From assembly GCA_937974555.1 (NCBI GenBank), contig CALJKR010000024.1:1-55426 (forward strand): 55,426 nucleotides of DNA, read 5' to 3'. Below the pieces are notes generated by a model that did no database searches, was not told the origin of the DNA, and saw nothing but the letters and a program-made list of their open reading frames with translations. The first letter of the stretch is position 1, and each line of letters begins with the position of its first letter. Origin of the DNA: an uncultured Flavobacteriales bacterium. GTDB lineage: Bacteria; Bacteroidota; Bacteroidia; Flavobacteriales_D; Sanyastnellaceae. Made by a program: the position numbers and the translations under genes. This document shows positions 25,163 to 33,430 of the stretch, in pieces.

Positions 25163-26278
25163 TTAATCCTGTAGACATCGTATAGAAAATCCATCCTTCT
25201 TACTGTCGTTCAATCGCGAAAAATTGGCTGAAGTGTAACTCATTCTTCTGTACCATGCGTTGCTGGTACTGAAGCTGGTACTACTCCAAAAATACCCTTG
25301 ATTTCCTTGGTTTAAAAAACCTCCAGTACTTAGGGCATCTCCCCCAGGAAGGGCGCCAAATCCAGAACTGTTTGTTGCTCCTGTATTGGGGGCCGTCCAT
25401 TGACTCGTAGATTTAAGTGGGCCTCCCGCCAAAGTGCTTTGATTGCATGGGCCGCATCCGGTATTGGTTGATGGATCGACATTCAAAGCCAATGACGTCC
25501 ACTCTGCATCTGAAGGCACATGCCAGCCGCATGGGCAAATATTTCTGGTATCAGATGCCGCATACCAATTATAGAGATTTCCGTAAGTTCCAGAAGATGC
25601 TGGATCATAGTTGTAGGTGCAATACGCGGAACTTGTCGCTCCGGCCCACAAAACATCAGAAGTTATCTGAGGAATTAAATCACCATTGCAAAAATGCGTG
25701 CTTTTTAAATTCTCTCCCATCCAAGTCTGCGATCCAATGACCACTTTAGTGTATGTGTTTCCATCAAAATCAACTACCACGTTGCTCGGTAAATTGGCTG
25801 CGCTTACACCCGGCACAATGCTAAAAGACCCGCCAATAAACAAACTATCACCCGTGGTACTGACACGCAATTTTGTGTTCTTGGCAGACAAACTATAAGG
25901 AACACTTTGCATCGGTTGCGCTCCCAACAAAATGAAACCATTGCCAGAGTCCACTTCAACTTTTAAAAATTTGGATCCAACAGACCAATTGATCGACTGA
26001 TAAACATCTGTGCTCGTGCCCGCTCCTACGGACACTTGAAACCAACCATTGGCATCCGTTACAACAGCATGTGTCTCCATATAAACAGAAACACCAGACG
26101 CTCCTCCCTCTAAAATGCTCATACGCACAACAACATTGGTGTTGGCTTGCGCGATTCCCGATGCATCCCGTAACACCGCTTGATAACTCAAATAATCAGA
26201 ACTTTGCGCTACCACCTGTCGACATAACACTAATGCCAACGCCAATAATAATATTCTCATACGGTTTGGTTTGACCAC
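25163..26278 (-). CDS. Secreted protein with Fibrobacter succinogenes major paralogous domain
   Basis: The protein starts with a signal peptide; an ATG at 26260 (MRILLLALALVLCRQVVAQ) may be the real start rather than 26278. Residues about 27-135 form a domain beginning SDYLSYQAVLRDASGIAQAN, which recurs in the truncated gene at the right edge. The C-terminal part (about 165-371) is the Fibrobacter succinogenes major paralogous domain: DFDGNTYTKVVIGSQTWMGE, NLYNWYAA, CPCGWHVPSDAEW, FSIRCLQD. Members are exported or surface proteins of unknown function found mainly in Bacteroidota and Fibrobacteres. The gene stands alone between two terminators. Confidence 0.86.
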   Translation of the reverse strand: MVKPNRMRILLLALALVLCRQVVAQSSDYLSYQAVLRDASGIAQANTNVVVRMSILEGGASGVSVYMETHAVVTDANGWFQVSVGAGTSTDVYQSINWSVGSKFLKVEVDSGNGFILLGAQPMQSVPYSLSAKNTKLRVSTTGDSLFIGGSFSIVPGVSAANLPSNVVVDFDGNTYTKVVIGSQTWMGENLKSTHFCNGDLIPQITSDVLWAGATSSAYCTYNYDPASSGTYGNLYNWYAASDTRNICPCGWHVPSDAEWTSLALNVDPSTNTGCGPCNQSTLAGGPLKSTSQWTAPNTGATNSSGFGALPGGDALSTGGFLNQGNQGYFWSSTSFSTSNAWYRRMSYTSANFSRLNDSKKDGFSIRCLQD

Positions 26279-26287
26279 AATATTAAA

Positions 26288-26313
26288 GAAAAAGGCCGGA
26301 TGATCCGGCCTTT
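26288..26313 (-). terminator. Terminator after the TPR gene
   Basis: AAAGGCCGGA (26291-26300) pairs perfectly with TCCGGCCTTT (26304-26313) around a three-base loop. Read on the minus strand, the stem is followed by a T-rich tract, closing the transcript of the gene that ends at 26333. Confidence 0.85.
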
Positions 26314-26332
26314 CTATCTTTTGTATTCGATA

Positions 26333-28147
26333 TTATTTGTTTTCTTCTTGCGGAGCTGGCGCATCCTGCGGCTGCTCAGCATTAACCGGATTCAATGCAG
26401 GAATCAAAGTACAAGTAGAAGGATCCACGGCTTGCATTTCTTTTTCTGCCATCATCTCATTGGCTCGCTTGTGCGCTCCATCCAATTGCAATACCACTCC
26501 CCATGCTGCCTTGGCACAAGGATCATTGCCTGTTCTTGCATAATATACACCCAAATAATCATAAGCCTCAATCAACCCTTTTTTATTCTTTTCGATTTGC
26601 GTCTGATCTTTGGTCACACGAGCAATGAATTTCTCAAAGTGTGGCTTGGCCAATCCCTTGAATTCCGTTGCACTTTCCATTCTGTTGTTGGCCTTGGCTC
26701 TGAACAACGTTGCATCAAAATATCGCTCCTCTGCCAATGTCAAAACTGAATCCGCTTTGGTATAATTCTTTGACAAATAATAGTTCAATCCCAAATTAAA
26801 ATGATCGATGGGTTGAGCACCAAATCTCGCGATTCTCTTCTCTTGCCACTTGGCCGCTTGGTCGTATTTCTTACCCTTCTTGTAAATCTCAATGATTTCC
26901 TCATATCCTGCATGGTAAGCCGTATCCATTTTCAAAGCTTGCTCTATCATGGCTACACCCAAACTATCTTTCCCTATGGAAGCCAATAATTTACCTTTCA
27001 AAGCGTAATCATTTCCGGTGATATAAGAAGGATCAGTTGCCTTTTGCATAAACAAATCCACGTTCTCCAATCCTTTGGCATAATCACCTGTCTCCAAACA
27101 TGTGTAAGCCAATACACGGTACATGATAAAGTTGTTGGGATTACAAGGCAATGCCGCTTCCAACTTTTGCATCGCGTTAGCATAATCCTTCGCCAAATAC
27201 AAGAAGGTCGCATAACGTTGAGAGACACTACATGAGTTATTCAATTCCAAATATCGTTGGTAGGTTTCAACGGCCTGCGCATATCGGCCAGCAGATTTAA
27301 GCAATTCTGCCTTTTCACGAAACGCAGGTGCGTACTGGGCGTTGATTTTAATGGCTTCATTGTAAAACTCCAAAGCTTGATCCCAGTTCTCTACTTGCTT
27401 GTATAATTTCCCCTTTCTCAAAACAGCATCTGAATTCAAAGGGTCAACGGCAATGGCTTTGTTATAAAAAGCAATCGCCTTACTCAAGTTACTCGCTTCG
27501 ATTCCGGTTGCAAATTGACGTGCAGCCTCTTCATAATCACCCCAAACAACATACAAATCACGGTTTTTAGGGTTCTTTTTCTCAACCTCTTGCAACTGAA
27601 CCAAAGCTTTGGGCAAATCTTCTTTTGTTCCATAAGCGGCGTAAACCGCAGCCAACTCCAACATCGCATCTTGCAAAATGTCTTTCATCTGCTTGTTCTT
27701 TTTGCCTTCAGAAATCTTTTCCGCTGCATAAGTCAATTTGGTATCCATCCCCGCATGATCTTTTCTTAATCCTTTCACTCTTCCGGCTCCAATGTGATTC
27801 AGAGGGTTTACATCCATGATGCGAATTCCCTTTTCAAAATAAATATTGGCGCTATCCACTTTTTCATTCATGAAAGCAAGGTTGTCCATTTCTGTCAACG
27901 CCCATTCCATGTAGTTATCTCCCAATTCATAATAAGCCGTAGACAATGTTAAGGCGGCTCCTGGCTCTTGACGCGCCATGGCTCCGTTGGCAAATCCAAT
28001 CAATGCTTGGTAATCTGCCGCGGCTTTTCCAAACTGCTCATTTCTTTTTTTCTGACCCGCACTTTGCAATGTCACTTGCGCACTGCTCATCAATACCATA
28101 CATACCGCTACGAGGGTGAATGCGATGGTCTTTACCACTTGATTCAT
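26333..28147 (-). CDS. Exported tetratricopeptide-repeat protein
   Basis: The 604 residues begin with a signal peptide (MNQVVKTIAFTLVAVCMVLMSSAQ). Most of the rest is TPR-like helix pairs, for example AIAFYNKAIAVDPLNSDAVL, ALEFYNEAIKINAQYAPAFR and AVETYQRYLELNN. The C-terminal tail is Pro, Ala and Glu rich (QPQDAPAPQEENK). It is five bases downstream of the PstS-like gene and ends the cluster that carries tonB and exbBD, an arrangement widely repeated in Bacteroidota. It probably acts as a periplasmic scaffold associated with that energising machinery; the exact partner is unknown. Confidence 0.88.
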   Translation of the reverse strand: MNQVVKTIAFTLVAVCMVLMSSAQVTLQSAGQKKRNEQFGKAAADYQALIGFANGAMARQEPGAALTLSTAYYELGDNYMEWALTEMDNLAFMNEKVDSANIYFEKGIRIMDVNPLNHIGAGRVKGLRKDHAGMDTKLTYAAEKISEGKKNKQMKDILQDAMLELAAVYAAYGTKEDLPKALVQLQEVEKKNPKNRDLYVVWGDYEEAARQFATGIEASNLSKAIAFYNKAIAVDPLNSDAVLRKGKLYKQVENWDQALEFYNEAIKINAQYAPAFREKAELLKSAGRYAQAVETYQRYLELNNSCSVSQRYATFLYLAKDYANAMQKLEAALPCNPNNFIMYRVLAYTCLETGDYAKGLENVDLFMQKATDPSYITGNDYALKGKLLASIGKDSLGVAMIEQALKMDTAYHAGYEEIIEIYKKGKKYDQAAKWQEKRIARFGAQPIDHFNLGLNYYLSKNYTKADSVLTLAEERYFDATLFRAKANNRMESATEFKGLAKPHFEKFIARVTKDQTQIEKNKKGLIEAYDYLGVYYARTGNDPCAKAAWGVVLQLDGAHKRANEMMAEKEMQAVDPSTCTLIPALNPVNAEQPQDAPAPQEENK

Positions 28148-28151
28148 AACT

Positions 28152-29075
28152 TTATTGTTTGATTTTAATAGTTCTTACTGGAGATTTGGCTGCCACCATT
28201 CCCATTTTGTGAATGATCAACTGTCCTTTTTCTCCTGCGAGAAAAGAGACAAAGCCCGTGCCAACCGTTTCTTTCAGGCCTGTTCTAATCGCATAAACGT
28301 CTCTGCGATACGGATAGGTCTGATCATAAATATACGCTTGATAAGGGCCGCGGGGCATTTTCGACTGGTATTTGTTTTTGTCATTAATGACACCAACGGT
28401 TTTTATCTTTCCGCGAATAGCCTTGGATGTAGCGTCCTCACGATCACTTAACCATGAAACGCTAATAACGCCGATTGCCCCAGGATGTTTGGAAACGTAG
28501 TCAATAACGTCATCATTTTTTTCTGTAGCAAAAAAGTTTTCTGGAATAGGTGCATTATGCAAAAACTCCTCTCTGATAAATCTTGCGTTACAAGAAGCCT
28601 TGTTGTCTATCACAACGCGAATATCCCCACTACTTTTTCCTCCAACAGCCCGCCACGTCTTGCACTCACCCGACATGATGCGCTTGATTTGATCCGTTGT
28701 CAGCGCGGTGTCTTGATTTTCTGGGTGCACAATAAACGCAACACCATCAATGGCTATTCTTACCATTTCAGGGAAACGCTTCTTGGATTCAAACATTTTC
28801 AACTCCTCTTCAGTAAGCTTTCTATTGATAATCGCCCCTTGGATACTGTCTTTCAATAACAACTGAATCACCTCTGTCTCAGGAAGGTATTGCGCATTGA
28901 CTTGTGCATTGGAGTAAAACTCTTGAAACACATCAATCTCAGACTCCATCATCAACTGGTAGGACATATCCACTCCTAATTTCAATTTACCTGAAGAAAT
29001 AGAATCCCCAGAGCGATCATAATTTCCGCAACCGAAAAGTACAATTGCAAAGACAACAGCGACTAGTTTATTCAT
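28152..29075 (-). CDS. PstS-like periplasmic binding lipoprotein
   Basis: The start is placed at the ATG at 29073-29075 (MNKLVAVVFAIVLFGCGN), which gives a proper lipoprotein signal with Cys at 17; the longer in-frame form overlaps the upstream gene. The product is 307 residues with the PBP-like pattern of phosphate-binding proteins (IKRIMSGECKTWRAVGG, HPGAIGVISVSWLSDRE, YPYRRDVYAIRTGLKETVG). No pstCAB genes are nearby. PstS-like proteins recur after tonB in this phylum, so a phosphate-import role should not be assumed. It overlaps the 66-residue gene upstream by four bases and is five bases from the TPR gene. Confidence 0.86.
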   Translation of the reverse strand: MNKLVAVVFAIVLFGCGNYDRSGDSISSGKLKLGVDMSYQLMMESEIDVFQEFYSNAQVNAQYLPETEVIQLLLKDSIQGAIINRKLTEEELKMFESKKRFPEMVRIAIDGVAFIVHPENQDTALTTDQIKRIMSGECKTWRAVGGKSSGDIRVVIDNKASCNARFIREEFLHNAPIPENFFATEKNDDVIDYVSKHPGAIGVISVSWLSDREDATSKAIRGKIKTVGVINDKNKYQSKMPRGPYQAYIYDQTYPYRRDVYAIRTGLKETVGTGFVSFLAGEKGQLIIHKMGMVAAKSPVRTIKIKQ

Positions 29076-29272
29076 GATTTCAATTGCTTTAATATTCTTC
29101 TTGATCTCACCAATGCATACAAGGCCATCACGCCACAAAATGCATATTTCCTCCATCCAGGAAGTGTTGAGTCAAACAAATCACTTCCCATGACCAAAAC
29201 CAACATCGACACCATTACCAAAATGGTAAACAGAGACAAGAGTTGAGCAAGAGATAATTTCTTCAGCATCAT
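29072..29272 (-). CDS. Small two-helix membrane protein
   Basis: This 66-residue protein consists of two hydrophobic segments (about 10-29, LLSLFTILVMVSMLVLVMG, and 41-55, KYAFCGVMALYALVR), with a basic C-terminus (RSRRILKQLKS). Its stop overlaps the start of the PstS-like gene as ATGA, a strong sign that it is a genuine gene. No named family recognised. It may anchor or assist the periplasmic proteins encoded after it. Confidence 0.72.
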   Translation of the reverse strand: MMLKKLSLAQLLSLFTILVMVSMLVLVMGSDLFDSTLPGWRKYAFCGVMALYALVRSRRILKQLKS

Positions 29273-29323
29273 GCGGCGCTAAGATACAAAGGGATAATAA
29301 TAACCCTACCTTATTTAGAAAAC

Positions 29324-29347
29324 AAAAGGGAGTTTACACTCCCTTTT
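29324..29347 (-). terminator. Terminator after tonB
   Basis: AAAAGGGAGT (29324-29333) pairs perfectly with ACTCCCTTTT (29338-29347) around TTAC. It lies just past the tonB stop on the minus strand and is followed by a T-rich tract. It separates exbB-exbD-exbD-tonB from the small-protein/PstS/TPR unit, unless read-through occurs. Confidence 0.82.
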
Positions 29348-29352
29348 TAATA

Positions 29353-30219
29353 TTAGTTTAACGTAAACTTAATCGGTATTCTCATCCGGTATCTCACGGA
29401 ATTTCCGTTCATTTTAGCTGGAGCAAACTTCTTTTTCAATTTCTGTACTGCACCAACCGCAATTTTATCGAAACCTGGACCTTCTTCTACACCTCTTAAA
29501 ACTTCCACGTTCGATACAGAACCATCTGCCTCTACGATGAAAGATACGTATACAGTTCCTTCAATTTGGTTTGTTTTTTCCATTTCTGGATAAACAATGT
29601 AGTTTCTCAATTCAGCGTACATCGCTTCTTGACCACCTGGGTATCCTGCTTCTTCTTGCACAAAGTCAAAAACTTTGGGGGGATCTTTCTTCACGTCAAC
29701 TACCGTGTAGGTGTCTTCATGAGGAACAACCAGACCCTCTTCTCCTTCCGTGGTTTCGGTAGAAATGTTCTGACGATCCAAATTGTCCTGTGAGGGCGGA
29801 GGATTGTCCACTACTTCATCCGTTACTTCGATTGTCGTGAATTGAATCTGACGAATCTTGGGGGGTGGGGGTGGCGGTGGGGGTGGCGGTGGGGGTGGCG
29901 GTGGTTCATTTGGATCTGTAGGAGGTGGAGTCATCATTTCTGCTGACAACTCAACTTCAAAAGCTTCTTCTTCGCCCTCTGCCCCACGCAATATCTTGGG
30001 AGAATATGCTACCAAAGTAGCAAATCCTACCGTAGACATGACGGCATAAAACAAGAATCTACCATACCCCTTACGGATGTAATAAGCACCATAGACTTTG
30101 TTCTTGTCTTCAAAAACCAAGTCGTTTCGGTCACGGCTGAATAAGTTATTCCAACCGGACTCAAAGCTCAACGCCACTATCACTAGGGCAAATATGCTTA
30201 AGGTTAGTATTGTATCCAT
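29353..30219 (-). CDS. tonB: TonB energy transducer with polyproline linker
   Basis: TonB passes proton-motive energy from ExbBD to outer-membrane receptors such as the one at 2330-6091. The 288 residues start with a short hydrophobic segment, then an unusually long N-terminal part with a second hydrophobic segment (about 53-72, FLFYAVMSTVGFATLVAY). A linker of fifteen consecutive Pro (after PPPTDPNE) spans the periplasm. The C-terminal domain has PGGQEAMYAELRNYIVYPEM, IEGTVYVSFIVEADGSVSNV, and VRYRMRIPIKFTLN, the usual TonB-C fold. It follows exbD by 35 bases. The proline run is encoded by a 12-base tandem repeat (29867-29902) and would need EF-P for translation. Confidence 0.94.
   Translation of the reverse strand: MDTILTLSIFALVIVALSFESGWNNLFSRDRNDLVFEDKNKVYGAYYIRKGYGRFLFYAVMSTVGFATLVAYSPKILRGAEGEEEAFEVELSAEMMTPPPTDPNEPPPPPPPPPPPPPPPKIRQIQFTTIEVTDEVVDNPPPSQDNLDRQNISTETTEGEEGLVVPHEDTYTVVDVKKDPPKVFDFVQEEAGYPGGQEAMYAELRNYIVYPEMEKTNQIEGTVYVSFIVEADGSVSNVEVLRGVEEGPGFDKIAVGAVQKLKKKFAPAKMNGNSVRYRMRIPIKFTLN
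29867..29902. repeat. 12-bp tandem repeat (3 copies) encoding the TonB proline run
   Basis: The unit GGGGGTGGCGGT is present three times without change (29867-29878, 29879-29890, 29891-29902), with partial units on both sides. Each unit adds four Pro to TonB, and since 12 is a multiple of three, unit gain or loss keeps the frame. The G-rich plus strand has at least four runs of three or more G within short spacing and so fits a G-quadruplex pattern. Confidence 0.85.
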
Positions 30220-30254
30220 AACTTTAGATTTTTAAGGCTGTACAGACAACTTCA

Positions 30255-30923
30255 TTAATCGTTCGAAGATTCTTTAGCTGCTGGTAAACCCAATTCTGTA
30301 ACACGCTTTTCTACTGCTTCTTGCTCGTTCTTTTCCATGTCTAAGATGGCACGCTTCCGAACGTTACAAATGTTCAATTCATCCATTGCATTTACAACGT
30401 TTCTCCACATACTCTTATCAATGGTCTTGACGATAACAAAGGGAGCCAACTCATCGTTTACGATTTTGCTGTATGCCTCTTTGTATTGCGCTTCATACTC
30501 CTCTTTGCTCAATTGCTTGCTATTTAAATCGGCTTTCAATTCAAATACACGCTCATTGATTGTTCTGTTCTTATCCAACAACACTTTACGAAAACCATCC
30601 TTCGAAAAATCGGTTTTCTGAAGAACCGTTGTATCTGGATCAAATTTCCCGTGGTAGTAAAACAAATGTTCTTCTCCCGCACCGATCAAGATGGTTGTTG
30701 CCAACTCATCCGCCAATTTGGTTTTTTCGTCATTGTTTTCAACTTCCTTGGGGTAGATGATCTCTAATGTTTTGGGCTTGCTGAGTGATGTTGCCAAGAT
30801 GAAGAAAGTCAACAACAAGAAAGCCAAATCCACCATGGGAGTCATATCCATGCGGACTACACCTTTCTTGGGGCGTTTCTTACCACCTTTTTCACCACCA
30901 CCACTTTCTATGATTTCTGCCAT
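30255..30923 (-). CDS. exbD: ExbD-type biopolymer transport protein (second copy)
   Basis: The 222 residues have a Lys/Gly-rich cytoplasmic N-terminus and one membrane helix carrying the proton-relay Asp in MDMTPMVDLAFLLLTFFILA. The periplasmic part is longer than in classical ExbD (about 140 residues in total) and includes a charged helical insertion (about 115-160, VFELKADLNSKQLSKEEYEA). It lies 10 bases after the other exbD copy and upstream of tonB. The two copies differ clearly in their periplasmic domains, so they probably form hetero-oligomers or have separate partners rather than being redundant. Confidence 0.93.
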   Translation of the reverse strand: MAEIIESGGGEKGGKKRPKKGVVRMDMTPMVDLAFLLLTFFILATSLSKPKTLEIIYPKEVENNDEKTKLADELATTILIGAGEEHLFYYHGKFDPDTTVLQKTDFSKDGFRKVLLDKNRTINERVFELKADLNSKQLSKEEYEAQYKEAYSKIVNDELAPFVIVKTIDKSMWRNVVNAMDELNICNVRKRAILDMEKNEQEAVEKRVTELGLPAAKESSND

Positions 30924-30933
30924 AGGATATCGA

Positions 30934-31608
30934 TTACTCGCTTTCAGCAGAAATATCCACTCCTGCTTCTAACGTGGTTACCATGTTAAATTGAAAAATA
31001 TTTTTCTCGCGGAAAATATCGATGACCTTTTCGATTTTTTCATACTCGGTTGCACCGTCTGCTTTGATTGCGTATCGCAAACCTTCGTCATCACGAAGAT
31101 CCTCTACGCTAATCCCTTTATTCTGTGCATCGATCATGAAAGCTTCGTATCCTTCTTGAATCCATTCAGCCAATTCGTTTTTCAATGAATCCGTGGGAAT
31201 TCCCTTTGTCATTTGATCCATTTTAGCTCGAACAGCTTCGTCTTCTTTCAAGTAAGTACCAAGGTTCGCCAAATCCATTCCAAACATTCCCATTACAGAA
31301 AAACGCTTGAGCTGCTCTTCTGTAAGTTTCAATTCAGGATGTCTTTCAATCATGCCGTTGATCATTTCACGACGAACATCTTTTCCATGAATATCAAAGA
31401 AAACACGTCCATCACTGTCAATGGTTACCAACATAATTTTTTCTGGCAACAACAATTCTGAAGTAGAAGACGGGGTGTCAACCAAAACAGGTTCGTTGGG
31501 GCGAAACTTAGCGGTAAGGATAAAGAAGGTCACCAATAAGAAACCCAAGTCAACCATGGGCGTCATGTCCAGGCTGGGGGCACTTTTTGGCATTTTTGGT
31601 TTTGGCAT
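30934..31608 (-). CDS. exbD: ExbD-type biopolymer transport protein (first copy)
   Basis: The 224-residue protein has the ExbD signature LDMTPMVDLGFLLVTFFILT with the functional Asp, preceded by a short Pro/Lys-rich N-terminus (MPKPKMPKSAPS). The periplasmic domain has an inserted helical region (about 85-165) and ends in an EKIEKVIDIFREKNIFQFNM segment typical of ExbD C-termini. It lies between exbB (34 bases upstream) and the second exbD. Confidence 0.93.
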   Translation of the reverse strand: MPKPKMPKSAPSLDMTPMVDLGFLLVTFFILTAKFRPNEPVLVDTPSSTSELLLPEKIMLVTIDSDGRVFFDIHGKDVRREMINGMIERHPELKLTEEQLKRFSVMGMFGMDLANLGTYLKEDEAVRAKMDQMTKGIPTDSLKNELAEWIQEGYEAFMIDAQNKGISVEDLRDDEGLRYAIKADGATEYEKIEKVIDIFREKNIFQFNMVTTLEAGVDISAESE

Positions 31609-31642
31609 AATTGCTACCTTTTATTGAACCTTACCTTCGATA

Positions 31643-32461
31643 TTATTTCTTTGCTCCTACTGATTGAGCTACGCTGAAACCAGCTTCGTCAATGGCGTGA
31701 GTCAATGAATCGATACGTGTGCTAAAGAAGTTGAAAAGGATAATCGCTACAGCTGAACCCAAGATACCCAAGAAGGTATTGATCAAGGCTTCAGAGATAC
31801 CCAACGAAAGTGCTGTAGCATCTGGAGCTCCTGCAGTTGCCATCGCTTCAAATGAGGTAATCATACCACGTACAGTACCCAACAATCCAACCAATACACC
31901 CAAAGAGGCGCAAGTAGACAAGATAACCAAGTTCTTAGACAACATTGGCAATTCCAAAGCTGAAGCTTCATCCAACTCGTTTTTCACTGCAGTTACTTTG
32001 GCTTCTTTGTCCATTGATGAATCTCCATCAACCGCTTTGTACTTGGTCAAACCCGCTTTCACTACTGCGGCTACTGATCCACGTTGTGCATCACAAGCAG
32101 CAATGGCTTGGTCTACTTGACCGTTATTCAATAAAGTACGGATCTGGCGAACAAATTTGCTCGTGCTTCCTTTTCCTTTTGCCTTAGAAAGGCTGATCAA
32201 ACGCTCAACAAAGAAAATAATAACCACCAAGTTTACGGTGATCAAAAGTGGTACAATGAATCCCCCTTTGTGGATGGTTCCCAATACGTTCAAAGGATGT
32301 CCCTTCTCTGCATCTCCGCCTTCAAAGTTGGCTGGATCACCCAATACATTTACAAACAACAATGCCGATACAACCAAAGCCACAGGAATGGCGATGTACG
32401 GGAAAATTGCCGACCAATCAAAGCTGCTCTCAGCGCTTTGTGTTTTTTTCACTTGACTCAT
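31643..32461 (-). CDS. exbB: ExbB/TolQ/MotA-type proton channel
   Basis: The channel subunit that, with ExbD, converts proton flow into TonB motion. The 272 residues have four membrane helices, one more than classical ExbB, starting at about 19-42 (FPYIAIPVALVVSALLFVNV). The conserved region is LGLLGTVRGMITSFEAMA-like (VGLLGTVRGMITSFEAMA) and GISEALINTFLGILGSAVAI. It is the first gene of exbB-exbD-exbD-tonB and has a -7 element 28 bases upstream. Confidence 0.94.
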   Translation of the reverse strand: MSQVKKTQSAESSFDWSAIFPYIAIPVALVVSALLFVNVLGDPANFEGGDAEKGHPLNVLGTIHKGGFIVPLLITVNLVVIIFFVERLISLSKAKGKGSTSKFVRQIRTLLNNGQVDQAIAACDAQRGSVAAVVKAGLTKYKAVDGDSSMDKEAKVTAVKNELDEASALELPMLSKNLVILSTCASLGVLVGLLGTVRGMITSFEAMATAGAPDATALSLGISEALINTFLGILGSAVAIILFNFFSTRIDSLTHAIDEAGFSVAQSVGAKK

Positions 32462-32489
32462 ACAATTAGAATAAAATTTTTTAGTGCGC

Positions 32490-32497
32490 CAAACATA
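32490..32497 (-). promoter_or_regulatory. Candidate -7 promoter element for the exbB operon
   Basis: The minus strand reads TATGTTTG, an exact TAnnTTTG match, 28 bases before the exbB ATG. Upstream on the same strand a TTG-containing stretch occurs at about 24 bases, a little long for a -33 element. It would drive the whole exb-ton unit. Confidence 0.5.
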
Positions 32498-32548
32498 CGC
32501 AAGGAAGACCTAAAAAGGAAACAATTTCATGTTTTCTTTTTGTGAAAT

Positions 32549-33424
32549 TTAGGCGTGCATCTCGTCGTACTTCAGCCTTACGAATTTACGCACGCTAAAT
32601 ACCGTGGCCAACGTAGAAACACTTAGACCGACAAATACGGTTCCAACGATTACCCAAATCACCCGTCCATGATCCATTAACACCCCGATGATGGTGGGCC
32701 AATCTTTCATGATTAGAAACAAGCCTGAAAATATAATGGCCAAGGCAATCAATGACGCGCGAAGCCCTTGCCACATGCTTTTTAAGACAAACGGCCTGAT
32801 AATAAACCACTGAGTAGCGCCTACCAGCTGCATACTTCGAATGATGAATCGTTGAGAAAAAACGGTCAGCTCCACCGTATTCACTATCAACGCGATGCTG
32901 ATCATCAAAAGCAATCCCGCAATGGTCATTAAAATCAAACTCCAATGCGCAATATTCTGGTTGATTTTTTCAATCAAACTCTCCTGCACGATGACGTCTT
33001 TAACCAGCGGACTCTTTTTCCAATCTTCTACTTTTTTTCGAATCATTTGTATATCCGAAGCTTCCGGGTTTATCCGGACATCCAAGGAGGCGGGCAAGGG
33101 GTTGTATCCCAAAACACCCGCAACAAAATCATCTCCCAACTCTTGCTTCATGATCTCCGCCGCTTGCTCACTACTCACAAAGGTGGTAGACTCACAAAAA
33201 GGCTCTGACTCAATCTGCTTTTTAAATACCATCAAGTCATTCTCGTGGGCATCGGGGATAAACATCACCTGGGCCACCAACTGATCTTGAAAATGTTGTG
33301 TCAATGCATTCCCCAAGATCCAAAATACCAATAACAATCCTACCAAGATCAATACCATGGTGGTACCGATAAAGGTGCTGATTGAAGCTGATTTACTGGC
33401 AGATGTCTTGAGAAAACTACGCAT
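32549..33424 (-). CDS. ftsX: Cell division protein FtsX
   Basis: FtsX is the permease-like half of the FtsEX complex, which controls peptidoglycan hydrolases at the septum. The 291 residues show one N-terminal helix (about 18-42, STFIGTTMVLILVGLLLVFW), a periplasmic domain (about 50-160, with YNPLPASLDVRINPE), and three C-terminal helices. FtsE is not adjacent, as in many Bacteroidota. It starts six bases after the FKBP gene stop, and the FKBP and lytic transglycosylase genes lie upstream, so a hydrolase and a hydrolase regulator share one likely operon. Confidence 0.9.
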   Translation of the reverse strand: MRSFLKTSASKSASISTFIGTTMVLILVGLLLVFWILGNALTQHFQDQLVAQVMFIPDAHENDLMVFKKQIESEPFCESTTFVSSEQAAEIMKQELGDDFVAGVLGYNPLPASLDVRINPEASDIQMIRKKVEDWKKSPLVKDVIVQESLIEKINQNIAHWSLILMTIAGLLLMISIALIVNTVELTVFSQRFIIRSMQLVGATQWFIIRPFVLKSMWQGLRASLIALAIIFSGLFLIMKDWPTIIGVLMDHGRVIWVIVGTVFVGLSVSTLATVFSVRKFVRLKYDEMHA

Positions 33425-33430
33425 GATTGT

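Noticed and set aside
28152..29075. Phosphate import operon
   Set aside because: Only a PstS-like protein is present; pstC, pstA, pstB and phoU are missing and the context is TonB-linked.
29858..30049. Plus-strand frame coding a run of Gly
   Set aside because: It is the complement of the TonB proline repeat, with no support as a gene.
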